The notes under the pieces are model-generated. The model saw only the letters and a program-made list of their open reading frames with translations. It had not been told where the DNA came from and searched no databases. Below are positions 1-7,675 of a stretch of 64,000 nucleotides of DNA, piece after piece. The position numbers and the translations under genes are program-made. Positions within the stretch are counted from its first letter, which is position 1. The number at the start of each line of letters is the position of its first letter. Origin of the DNA: Lentilactobacillus diolivorans DSM 14421 (lineage in GTDB: Bacteria; Bacillota; Bacilli; Lactobacillales; Lactobacillaceae). The stretch covers positions 30,225 through 94,224 of the forward strand of contig NZ_AZEY01000007.1 in NCBI RefSeq assembly GCF_001434255.1. The letters run 5' to 3'.

Positions 1-216
1 GCCTTCTGATTGAATAACCAACATATTATCTGGATCATCAGATCTTATTGTTGTTTCAATGGAAATGTCAGCGTCGCTTCCTGTTAAAACGATACCGGTT
101 TCATTAGCAACTAATTTAAGTCCTGTCAAAATTGGAATTGTTGTTTTTGTAGAAATAGCTCTTGCTACTGTATTTAATCCTTTTGTAAATGCTGTGCGAC
201 CAATTGAAAATTTCAT
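1..216 (-). CDS. dnaN: DNA polymerase III beta clamp, N-terminal part
   Basis: This is the first 72 codons of the sliding clamp, cut off by the window edge. The protein opens MKFSIGRTAFTKGL and continues with TTIPILTGLKL, typical of the first clamp domain. The ATG at 216-214 is preceded by GGGAGG about 12 bases upstream. The clamp encircles DNA and tethers the replicative polymerase. It lies directly downstream of dnaA on the same strand, the standard dnaA-dnaN order, separated by about 190 bases that carry DnaA boxes. Identity is confident despite truncation. Confidence 0.93.
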   Translation of the reverse strand, partial: MKFSIGRTAFTKGLNTVARAISTKTTIPILTGLKLVANETGIVLTGSDADISIETTIRSDDPDNMLVIQSEG

Positions 217-406
217 GCGTTAAATCTACCTCCCAGAGAGTGGTGAATTATTTTATTTAATTAATAGAAAAACAGAAGTAATAGTAGGGCATGTGGATAT
301 GTGGATAACTGAAAAGATACTGGCAATTAGCAGTTATCAACTTGTGGATAAGTCTGTGCATAACTTATTACTTCTCTGTTGAATTATCCACAACCAATTA
401 TACCAT
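217..406. other. dnaA-dnaN intergenic part of oriC with DnaA boxes
   Basis: This spacer holds DnaA-box sequences: TGTGGATAT (292-300) directly abutting TGTGGATAA (300-308), TGTGGATAA (343-351), TGTGCATAA (355-363) and TTATCCACA (384-392). AT-rich DNA (about 245-290) flanks them on the dnaN side and could serve as unwinding element. Bipartite origins flanking dnaA are known in Bacillus-type Firmicutes; which half unwinds here is inference. Confidence 0.85.
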
Positions 407-1762
407 TTAGTTTAGCTCACTTTTGATATCCGCAATTTCTTTTCTAATATCAATATCGATTTTGATGATTTCGGAAATTTTATCGCAAGCATGGATAACG
501 GTTGTATGATCTTTTCCACCAAATTCTTTACCGATTTTTGGTAGTGAGTTGTTTGTCATTTCACGTGAAAGATACATTGCAATCTGTCTTGGAACAACGA
601 TGGACTTCATCCGTTTTTTTCCTTTAAGATCAGTTATTGAGACATGAAAATAACTAGCAACTTTATTTTGGATATCAACAATTGATAGTTCACGGCTTGT
701 CTTGGTTAGTTTTAGACCGCGCAATGCTTCGTAAACCAGGTCAGTTGTTATTGGTTCATTTTTAAGTTTCGAATATGCTTGAACTCGTGATAAAGCACCT
801 TCAAGTTCTCTAACGTTAGAGTCAATTTGCCCAGCAATGTAGGCTAACGTATCATTTGGAATAACTAAATTGTCCAATTTTGCTTTGTTTTTGAGAATGG
901 CAATTCTGGTTTCAAGATCCGGTGGTGTAATATCAACCGGTAATCCCCAGGCAAACCGAGAAACCAATCGTTCCTGCAGCTTTGGAATTTCCTGTGGGAC
1001 ACGGTCGGAAGTTAAAACAATTTGTTTATCATTATTGTAGAGATCGTTAAAAGTATGGAAGAATTCTTCCTGGGTTCCTTCTTTTTGCGCAAAAAATTGA
1101 ATATCGTCGACCATTAAAATGTCAACGTTACGATATTCTCGACGAAATTCCTCGGTTCGATTTGTTTGAATAGCATTAATAAAATCGTTAGTAAAGGCTT
1201 CACTAGTAACATATTTTACGTTTGTTTCCGGATGATCCTCTAATCGTTTATTACCAATGGCTTGCATCAAATGAGTTTTTCCAAGTCCAACACCACCGTA
1301 AAAGAATAATGGATTGTAAAGTTTTCCGGGTTCTTCAGATACGATAAGTGCTGCAGCGTGCGCCATTTGGTTTCCTTTGCCGATAATAAAATTATCGAAA
1401 GTATAGTTGGGATTTAAATGAGTTTCTTTACTAAAGGAAAACTCTTCATCCGGCTCAGGCTCGTTAGCGTCATCTGTAGGTTCTGACTCTAATTCTGTTT
1501 CTTCTTTTTTGACATCGGAATCCAAAATAAATTTTGGTTCGATATTACCCTTAGTAATAACAAAGGCATATTCGATGAGATTTGGAGCCAGTTGTTCTTT
1601 CCAATAATCCCGATGCAATTCAGAAGGTAAAGATAAAGTAAGTGTGGATCCATCGAAGCTAATGGGTGTCACTGGTTTTATCCATGTATCGTAAGTAAGG
1701 TCGGTTGTGTTCTCTCGAAATTGTTCACTTAGTTTTTGCCACAATGAATCCTTATCAAGCAC
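407..1762 (-). CDS. dnaA: Chromosomal replication initiator DnaA
   Basis: A 451-residue initiator ATPase that binds DnaA boxes and opens oriC. All four domains can be seen: an N-terminal oligomerisation domain (about 1-80), an acidic low-complexity linker (about 85-110), the AAA+ core with Walker A GGVGLGKT (156-163) and Walker B LMVDDIQF (about 215-222), and the C-terminal DNA-binding domain with the signature DHTTVIHACDKI (418-429). The start is a GTG at 1762, preceded by a G-rich RBS (GGGGGG). DnaA boxes on both sides are consistent with autoregulation. The length is normal for lactobacilli. Confidence 0.97.
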   Translation of the reverse strand: MLDKDSLWQKLSEQFRENTTDLTYDTWIKPVTPISFDGSTLTLSLPSELHRDYWKEQLAPNLIEYAFVITKGNIEPKFILDSDVKKEETELESEPTDDANEPEPDEEFSFSKETHLNPNYTFDNFIIGKGNQMAHAAALIVSEEPGKLYNPLFFYGGVGLGKTHLMQAIGNKRLEDHPETNVKYVTSEAFTNDFINAIQTNRTEEFRREYRNVDILMVDDIQFFAQKEGTQEEFFHTFNDLYNNDKQIVLTSDRVPQEIPKLQERLVSRFAWGLPVDITPPDLETRIAILKNKAKLDNLVIPNDTLAYIAGQIDSNVRELEGALSRVQAYSKLKNEPITTDLVYEALRGLKLTKTSRELSIVDIQNKVASYFHVSITDLKGKKRMKSIVVPRQIAMYLSREMTNNSLPKIGKEFGGKDHTTVIHACDKISEIIKIDIDIRKEIADIKSELN

Positions 1763-2262
1763 TTTGAAATTCCCCCCTGATTTTTAGTCGTTTTATGAAA
1801 TGCAAATTAATTCTAGCATTCTCAATAAAAGTTTTCCACAGGCAAAACAAGCCTGTGCATAATTGTTTCACAGTTGTAGACAGTTGGGATAACTCTTCTG
1901 TGGATAAGTGGAAAAACAAAAGTTTAATTCAAGGAATTCACAGCGCTCTGTGGATAACTAAACGTTGTGTTAACAGGGCTTATCAAAATAAAATTAAAAC
2001 TGTCCACAAGCTGTGGATAACTTTAAGAACATTCTGTTTCTTTGTGGATAACCTTGTGCAAATCAAGAAAATGATGTCTCGTAAATGACGGAGTTATCCA
2101 CACCTTTTGTTCATGAAACAAATTTTATATTTTTTTAAGTTGCTTAACTATAAAAAATGGTATTTCATTAATAGGAGTTTTATGTTAATATATTTGGGAA
2201 ATGCATTTGAACATATTAATAAATGCTTAAACGCGACTTAAAAGAGTAAGGAGGATTTTTTT
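1763..2262. other. oriC, rpmH-dnaA intergenic region with DnaA-box cluster
   Basis: About 500 bases without a real gene. It contains TGTGCATAA (1854-1862) and TGTGGATAA at 1899-1907, 1949-1957, 2012-2020 and 2043-2051, then TTATCCACA (2094-2102): six boxes in 250 bases. They are followed by an AT-rich stretch (about 2103-2200) and the rpmH promoter/RBS region. The plus-strand open frame across 1795-2088 is built from repeated DnaA boxes and is not treated as a gene. Together with 217-406 this forms the likely bipartite origin; the dnaA promoter should also lie here. Confidence 0.9.
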
Positions 2263-2397
2263 ATGAAAAGAACATATCAACCAAAGAAGCGTCATCGCGC
2301 TCGCGTTCATGGCTTCCGTAAACGAATGAGTACCAGTAATGGTCGTAAAGTGTTAGCACGCCGACGTCAAAAAGGTAGAAAAGTATTGTCTGCATAG
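2263..2397 (+). CDS. rpmH: 50S ribosomal protein L34
   Basis: A 44-residue, very basic ribosomal protein, [18 protein letters not shown] at the N-terminus and ending GRKVLSA, exactly the usual L34 length. It is preceded by a strong GGAGG RBS (2250-2254). It starts the conserved rpmH-rnpA-yidC run on the plus strand. The stop codon is immediately followed by an intrinsic terminator, so rnpA is expressed through read-through or its own promoter. Confidence 0.97.
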   Translation: MKRTYQPKKRHRARVHGFRKRMSTSNGRKVLARRRQKGRKVLSA

Positions 2398-2424
2398 ACC
2401 ACTGACCATTCAGTGGTCTTTTTC
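2397..2424 (+). terminator. Intrinsic terminator after rpmH
   Basis: A 9-bp stem GACCACTGA/TCAGTGGTC with a CCAT loop, followed by TTTTT. It overlaps the rpmH stop codon and lies 35 bases before rnpA, so it may set a high rpmH to low rnpA ratio. Confidence 0.85.
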
Positions 2425-2458
2425 ATTATTTTTAAACAGAAATATGTGGAGATGAATC

Positions 2459-2824
2459 ATGCGAAAATCGTATCGTGTAAAAAAAGAGTCCGAATTTCAA
2501 AAAGTGTTTGAAACTCACAACTCCGTTGCAAATCGTCAATTTGTTGTCTATTCGTTGGACAAGCCTAATCAATTACATTTTCGCGTCGGGATTTCCGTTG
2601 GAAAAAAGATTGGCAATGCAGTACATAGAAATTGGGTCAAACGTCGAATTCGTCAGGCAATACTAGAATTGAAGCCGGATTTGCGCCAAGACGTTGATTT
2701 TATTGTAATAGCGCGTCCATCAACGGATCAAATGTCGATGCAAGATATCAAATCCAGCTTGATTCACGTATTTAAGTTAGCAAAACTGATCGATTCCAAT
2801 TATGATAGTGGGGAAAAACGTTGA
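2459..2824 (+). CDS. rnpA: Ribonuclease P protein component
   Basis: A 121-residue basic protein that assists the RNase P RNA in 5' processing of tRNA precursors. The family signature RNWVKRRIRQ (RNxxKRxxR) lies at about 59-68. N-terminal MRKSYRVKKESEF matches the RnpA opening (normally LKKxxRVKKxxEF). A GGAG RBS precedes the ATG. The 3' end overlaps the yidC start by four bases, indicating translational coupling. Confidence 0.95.
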   Translation: MRKSYRVKKESEFQKVFETHNSVANRQFVVYSLDKPNQLHFRVGISVGKKIGNAVHRNWVKRRIRQAILELKPDLRQDVDFIVIARPSTDQMSMQDIKSSLIHVFKLAKLIDSNYDSGEKR

Positions 2825-3657
2825 AAAAGAAAATAAGAAAAATAATGGTATTGCTATCTTTGGTCAGTCTAACGGTAGTACTCTCCGCATGTAGCAATAC
2901 GCCAATTACTGAACATAGCAAGGGAATTTGGGATGGTTGGGTTGTCCTTAACTTCTCACGAGCAATTATTTGGTTATCTAAATTCTTTAGTGATAACTAT
3001 GGAATGGGAATTATCATATTCACGATTCTTGTCCGAATTGTGATTTTACCATTGATGATTTATCAAACGCGAAGCATGAGAAAAACTCAAGAAGTTCAAC
3101 CGCAGTTAAAGGCATTGCAAAAGAAGTATTCGTCTAGAGATGCTGAAACAATGCAAAAGCTGCAGGCTGAACAGAAAAAATTATATGCCGAAGCGGGAAT
3201 TAACCCAATCGCAGGTTGTTTACCATTAATTGTTCAAATGCCAATCCTATTTGCTTTGTATCAAGCAATCTGGCGAACTGATATTTTAAGAAGTGGCACT
3301 TTCTTCTGGCTGCAACTTGGCCATCCGGATCCAATCTTCATTTTGCCAATCTTGGCTGCGCTGTTTACGTTTATTTCTTCTTGGCTAGCAATGAAAGGCC
3401 AACCTGAATCAAATTCCATGACAACGATGATGACGATTGGAATGCCAATCTTTATTCTAATTATGGCCGTAAGTCTTCCTTCAGCCTTATCATTGTACTG
3501 GGTGGTTACCAACGCTTTCCAAGTTGGTCAGACACTGGTTATTCAAAATCCTTGGAAGATTCGTCGTGAACGTGAACGAAAACAAAAAGCCGAACGTAAT
3601 CGTAAACGAGCTGTTCAAAAGGCAATTCGTAAAGCAAAACGTAGTAAGCGAAAATAA
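2821..3657 (+). CDS. yidC: Membrane protein insertase YidC/OxaA, lipoprotein form
   Basis: A 278-residue insertase that helps place membrane proteins in the cytoplasmic membrane. A lipoprotein signal ends at the lipobox LSAC (Cys about 24). It is followed by the 60KD_IMP core with hydrophobic segments near residues 55-80, 130-150, 165-190 and 200-225, and a Lys/Arg-rich tail typical of Gram-positive YidC. The start is a TTG overlapping the rnpA stop (TTGA), with GGGGA upstream. In most lactobacilli jag follows directly; here jag is 2.7 kb away behind two inserted minus-strand genes. Confidence 0.95.
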   Translation: MKKKIRKIMVLLSLVSLTVVLSACSNTPITEHSKGIWDGWVVLNFSRAIIWLSKFFSDNYGMGIIIFTILVRIVILPLMIYQTRSMRKTQEVQPQLKALQKKYSSRDAETMQKLQAEQKKLYAEAGINPIAGCLPLIVQMPILFALYQAIWRTDILRSGTFFWLQLGHPDPIFILPILAALFTFISSWLAMKGQPESNSMTTMMTIGMPIFILIMAVSLPSALSLYWVVTNAFQVGQTLVIQNPWKIRRERERKQKAERNRKRAVQKAIRKAKRSKRK

Positions 3658-3670
3658 TAAAAAATAAAAA

Positions 3671-3855
3671 GGGCGGGGCCGAGACAAAAGTAATTTTGTC
3701 CGGCCCCGCTTTTTGTAATCATGACTATTACCAAGCAAAAACGTGAGACAAAAGCCCTTCCTGCCATACATCCAGATTATCCCAATATTCAAGCCCTGAA
3801 TATTGGGATAATCCAATTATACTCTGGAAGCTAATCGCCTTTTATCTCACTCTGA
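3671..3855 (+). repeat. Dispersed hairpin repeat, copy R1, including the yidC terminator
   Basis: The element opens with a terminator hairpin: stem GCGGGGCCG/CGGCCCCGC (3673-3709) with an inner ACAAAA..TTTTGT part, then TTTTT. The second part is a long hairpin whose inner arm GATTATCCCAATATTCA (3775-3791) pairs perfectly with 3797-3813, surrounded by an imperfect outer stem GTGAGA...TCTCAC. Related copies are at 20858, 40343, 50241 and 63943. No coding capacity. It probably terminates yidC mRNA. Confidence 0.8.
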
Positions 3856-3948
3856 TCCTTTGATTTTGTTGAACTTGGCTTAAATGTTTTAAGAAGTAAC
3901 TGTGATCTAAATGTTTATTATAAATTAAAAGGACAAGAGATTATCTTT

Positions 3949-4719
3949 TTATTGATACCTCATGCCACCATCAACTAAGATAGATTGTCCTGTAATGTAG
4001 GCGGCTGCTGGTGATGCAAACCATGCTACCACCTCTGCCACGTCAGCTGGGGTGGCTTCACGCCCTAACGTAATTTCGCTGAGGACATTTTTTTGCTGTT
4101 CCGAAATAGAAATATGGCGGATCTCCGCGGTTCGTTTATCGATACCATCTCGTAGTGGGGTTCGAACAACCCCTGGGTCGTAAGCATTGACAGTAACCTT
4201 ATCTGCTGCTAATTCCTTGGATGCAGCTTGAGTTAGACCTCGAATACCGAATTTAGAGGCAGAATAAGCACTTTGAAGTGCAGATGCTTCAATACCAGCC
4301 AATGAGGCTGCATTGATAATTCGACCACCTTTACCTTGTTTTTTAAATTGCTGAGCAGCCGCTTGGATTCCCCAGTAGGTACCAAGAAGATTAACATCAA
4401 GTAACCGACGAATTTTATCAGGAGTCGAGTCAACGATGGTATCGATAAATGCCACGCCGGCGTTATTAACAAAAACGGCGAGGGTACCTAAATCATTGAC
4501 TGCTGATTTTACTAAGTTGAACATATCTTCCCGATTGGCAACATCCAATTGATAACTCTTTGCTGAGTAGCCTGCTAACTTCAAATCTTTGGCAACCTGG
4601 GCTGCTGTATCGGAATTAATGTCTGCGACAGCGATTGAATAACCGTCTTTGGCCAAACGTTGCGCAATTCCTTTTCCAATTCCCTGTCCTGCCCCTGTAA
4701 TAATTGCTAATTTTGACAT
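3949..4719 (-). CDS. butA: SDR-family diacetyl/acetoin reductase
   Basis: A 256-residue classical short-chain dehydrogenase. The N-terminal TGAGQGIG (about 8-15) is the dinucleotide-binding TGxxxGxG motif, NNAG lies near 90, the catalytic Ser is in INAASLAG (about 140), and YSASK (about 154-158) is the Tyr-xxx-Lys pair. Overall sequence and length fit the (S)-acetoin-forming diacetyl reductase group, which uses NADH to reduce diacetyl/acetoin; substrate is inferred from family likeness. It ends ..TGQSILVDGGMRYQ as that group does. GGAGTG precedes the ATG. The unusual point is a complete T-box leader directly upstream. Confidence 0.8.
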   Translation of the reverse strand: MSKLAIITGAGQGIGKGIAQRLAKDGYSIAVADINSDTAAQVAKDLKLAGYSAKSYQLDVANREDMFNLVKSAVNDLGTLAVFVNNAGVAFIDTIVDSTPDKIRRLLDVNLLGTYWGIQAAAQQFKKQGKGGRIINAASLAGIEASALQSAYSASKFGIRGLTQAASKELAADKVTVNAYDPGVVRTPLRDGIDKRTAEIRHISISEQQKNVLSEITLGREATPADVAEVVAWFASPAAAYITGQSILVDGGMRYQ

Positions 4720-4759
4720 ATAATCACTCCATTTTCATATATTCACTAAAAATTAGGAT

Positions 4760-5082
4760 ACAAAAAACGCCTCTGTGGTAACTAGCAGAAGCGTTTTTTC
4801 GCGGTACCATTCTGGATTTGCTTGTTGATTACGCAACAAGCCTTATCAACCATTTTAAATCTTTCTCAATAAAGTGGTGTGTCTGGTAACGGAGACCATT
4901 CCGTTTGATGTTCGTGGACGTCATTTACACCAACCAATTATCGGCCATCTTCATTTGTTGCCAGCTTCGACTTGCATCAACCGTCGATTCTCTGCAGGTG
5001 GCCGCAAATTACTCACCGAATCATTTTGTTTTACGAACTAACTTATTGGCCAAAATATAGCAGTGATTGGAAACCTTGTCAA
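4760..5082 (-). promoter_or_regulatory. T-box leader and promoter upstream of the SDR gene
   Basis: Read on the minus strand: promoter TTGACA (5082-5077), 17-base spacer, TATATT (5059-5054). A Stem I region follows, with the AGAGA motif followed by GGUUGAUG near 5000 and a basal stem GUUCGU/ACGAAC. The T-box bulge sequence TGGTACCGCG occurs at 4809-4800, and a terminator stem AACGC..TCTG/CAGA..GCGTT ends in TTTTTT (4799-4762). T-boxes sense uncharged tRNA by a specifier codon. I could not assign the specifier with certainty. The SDR start codon is 40 bases downstream with nothing in between. Confidence 0.85.
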
Positions 5083-5130
5083 GAAGCCCTAATCGGATTT
5101 GAAAGTTTTTAAATTGAATCCCTTTATTGT

Positions 5131-6084
5131 CTAGTCAACTTTTGACGGATCATTTCTTAGACTTACCGGGTAAGCCATTACGTCCGCATCCAGAATATCG
5201 TATTGGGTCATTAAGACGCTTTCGACCTTTTCGCCAATCGAGTAGGCGGTTTGCAGTTCTGTATCATCCGCGAGATAGATACCAATTTTCATCACAATTT
5301 GATCGCCGAGCCAGCGTGGCTCAATTCCCTGGACCCCTAAAACACCCGGAATCGCATTGATTGTCTTACTGTACTCATTAATGACGCCGGGATTAAACCC
5401 TTCGGTAAGTCTCATAATGGTTGTTCTAAAAATCGAAATTGCGGCATGTAAAATTAAAATACCAACGGCAATGGTAGCAACGCCATCCAGCCATTGGGCG
5501 CCAAGAAAAGCACCACCAATGGACAGAAATGTTCCAAAACTGGTCCAAGCATCACTCTTTAAATCTTGACCAGAAGCAATTAATGCTTGATTTTTTAACT
5601 GAGCACCCCTGACACGATTAAATCTGGCAAGCACCGAAATAACTAAGGCCGAAGCCAGACTCACACCCAGAGACCACCCGTTTGGAACAACGTGGTGACC
5701 AGACAAGAATCGGTTCACTGCGAAAACACCATCAACCAGAATTTGGATACTAACAGCAAACATAATAGTTGCTGACAAGAAAGCGGCAATATTTTCATAC
5801 TGCCAATGTCCCAAGACATGGTTGGAGTCCGGTGGTTTTCTTGAAATCTTTAAGCCCGCAATTAAGATAGCTGCCCCACAAACACCGGTCAGATTATTCA
5901 GCCCATCGGCAATTAAAACAGTAATGCTGTTCCAATAACCAATGATTAATTCAGCAGTCATAATAACGGCATAGGTACCTAAGTTTGCAAGGGTAATTTT
6001 CTGAGCTTCCTGTAGTTTATTTAAGCGATGCTGACGGTCGACTTGGATGTTCCTACCAGCATCATACTGGTTAGTATTTGCCAA
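5131..6084 (-). CDS. Cation diffusion facilitator (CDF) family transporter
   Basis: A 317-residue polytopic membrane protein of the CDF family, which exports divalent metals (Zn, Mn, Fe, Co) in exchange for protons. About six hydrophobic segments occupy residues 30-215, followed by a cytoplasmic metal-binding-like domain (about 220-300). The TM2 region reads IADGLNNLTGVCGAAIL: where many CDF proteins carry an Asp at the end of NNLTD, this one has Gly. TM5 has SDAWTSFGT. The metal is therefore uncertain. The start is a TTG with GGGAG seven bases upstream. Confidence 0.8.
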   Translation of the reverse strand: MANTNQYDAGRNIQVDRQHRLNKLQEAQKITLANLGTYAVIMTAELIIGYWNSITVLIADGLNNLTGVCGAAILIAGLKISRKPPDSNHVLGHWQYENIAAFLSATIMFAVSIQILVDGVFAVNRFLSGHHVVPNGWSLGVSLASALVISVLARFNRVRGAQLKNQALIASGQDLKSDAWTSFGTFLSIGGAFLGAQWLDGVATIAVGILILHAAISIFRTTIMRLTEGFNPGVINEYSKTINAIPGVLGVQGIEPRWLGDQIVMKIGIYLADDTELQTAYSIGEKVESVLMTQYDILDADVMAYPVSLRNDPSKVD

Positions 6085-6328
6085 TCTGACACTCCCTAAA
6101 ACGAAAACTAGAATCTAAATTCTAAAGAGACTTTATTACCCAAATGATCCAGAAGGGGGTTTAATGTCAATTATATCGTATTAGTGAAGTTTTGGTTAAA
6201 TGAAGATTGCAAACATCACATTAATCTTTCAAGTTTCCGATTAGTTTGCGTTTTTTACCGGAAACCATTTATTAAGTTAATAATTTATGCTATCATAAAT
6301 CAGTTAAATTAATTAAAGGGAGTTTATT

Positions 6329-7066
6329 ATGACAATTTACTCTGGAAAAACCATCCAAGACGCAGTAGAACAATCCCTAGCTGATTTATCACTCACACAG
6401 GACCAAGTTGAAGTTAAAATCCTCCAACAGCCAAGACATGGCTTCTTTGGTATCGGTCGCAAACTAGCTAAGGTTGACGTTAAAAAGAAAAAGAACACAA
6501 ACCAGAATCAAACGATCACAAATCAAAAACTAACTGAAGCAAAAAGTAACACTACTAATCTGTCTCGTCCTGATCAGGCAGATAATGATGTTACTAAAAA
6601 AGCCGTTGATCTCGAAAACATTTCTCAACAATTAGCCAATTATCTAAATGATGTGCTTGAAGCAATGGGATTTTCGTTTAAACTCAAATTAGATATGCGC
6701 AGTAAACATGCGATCTATATTGATATTAGCACTGACCAGGAAAGCCGTCTTATTGGGCGCCATGGCCGAACCATTAATGCACTTCAGAATCTATCCCAAA
6801 TTTTTATCAACCGATTGGGGGCTAATAATGTTAATGTTGAATTGGACACCGCGAACTATCGGGCCCGAAGAAGTGAGTCGCTAGAGCAGTTGGCGGAAAA
6901 GACAGCTCGTGATGCGATCGCCAATGGAAAACCAATTTACTTAAACCCAATGCCTTCATTTGAGCGCAAACAGATCCACAATACGCTCGCGGATAATGAG
7001 TACGTTATTACGTATTCAACGGGTAAGGAACCACATCGAGTGATCGTTGTGGCACCTAAGCAGTAA
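6329..7066 (+). CDS. jag: RNA-binding protein Jag/KhpB (Jag_N-KH-R3H)
   Basis: A 245-residue protein with the Jag N-terminal domain (1-50, including GFFGIGRKLAKVDV), a polar Asn/Thr/Lys-rich linker (about 52-95), a KH domain with IGRHGRTINALQ (about 138-150), and a C-terminal R3H-type domain (about 170-245, RRSESLEQLAEKTA). KhpB partners with KhpA in RNA binding that affects cell elongation in related Firmicutes. A possible promoter is TTATTA-16-TATCAT (6269-6296), and the RBS is AGGGAG. It normally sits beside yidC. Confidence 0.92.
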   Translation: MTIYSGKTIQDAVEQSLADLSLTQDQVEVKILQQPRHGFFGIGRKLAKVDVKKKKNTNQNQTITNQKLTEAKSNTTNLSRPDQADNDVTKKAVDLENISQQLANYLNDVLEAMGFSFKLKLDMRSKHAIYIDISTDQESRLIGRHGRTINALQNLSQIFINRLGANNVNVELDTANYRARRSESLEQLAEKTARDAIANGKPIYLNPMPSFERKQIHNTLADNEYVITYSTGKEPHRVIVVAPKQ

Positions 7067-7489
7067 CTTTAATTCAAAATTGTTTTGGATTAAGTGGATC
7101 CAATATATTTAAGTCAGAAATAAAATAGCCAATTGACTGATTTGGTTGGATTAGTTCCTTGTTAAATTGATAAGGTGTTCTGGCAGCGTCCTTTGCGATT
7201 GCTTCCGAAATAAAATACAGTTTATGGCAATGACTATTAATTAATATAAATGACGATAACCGCCTTATTTAGGGTGGCTTTCAAGGGATTGACTATTAAA
7301 AATAGCATACTCTTTTTGATGTGGCCTGATTATGGCAATTTTAAGGCTAAGGGAGCGTTTTTGGAATCACGATTTCCTATGAATGGCTAAGGAGACGTCT
7401 TTTTGTTGCGAATTTTTTATTTGACGTAATTTGTCTTTAACAAATAAGTTGCGTCATTTTATTTTTAGATGACTTCTCTTAATTTTGGA
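7067..7489 (+). other. Intergenic stretch between jag and the mnmE promoter
   Basis: About 420 bases of AT-rich DNA with no open frame of note. A loosely repeated motif, GGCTAAGGgAGCGTTTTT near 7347 and GGCTAAGGAGACGTCTTTTT near 7387, is present. I see no tRNA or recognisable structured RNA. Confidence 0.4.
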
Positions 7490-7608
7490 TTGACAAATGA
7501 GCGTCTTTAAAATATCATAAAGGTAATCATTCTTATCTTAACTAGGTAAAGTAGTCAAAGTGCTTTATCCATGCTAGATTTTTCTAGCGTGGAGTGGGCA
7601 CTTTTTTT
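7490..7608 (+). promoter_or_regulatory. mnmE promoter followed by leader terminator
   Basis: TTGACA (7490-7495), a 17-base spacer and TATCAT (7513-7518) form a good promoter. The expected transcript starts near 7525 and immediately runs into a large hairpin (7557-7608). Its outer stem is AAGTGC/GCACTT, its inner stem is TCCATGCTAGA/TCTAGCGTGGA with a TTTT loop, and seven Ts follow. No clearly better promoter separates the hairpin from mnmE (7676), so this may be an attenuator, or a short RNA may be made here. Confidence 0.6.
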
Positions 7609-7675
7609 GTGCACTAATATACAAAATGTGTTTTAATATTGTCTGTTGTATTTTTATGTGGGAGGAAGCTTAGTC

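Noticed and set aside
1795..2088. Plus-strand open frame of 97 codons between dnaA and rpmH
   Set aside because: It is made of repeated DnaA boxes of the origin, has no RBS and an unnatural composition.
2105..2122. TTTTGTTCATGAAACAAA palindrome near the origin, considered as a parS or Noc site
   Set aside because: Its arms and spacing do not match either consensus; probably part of the AT-rich unwinding region.
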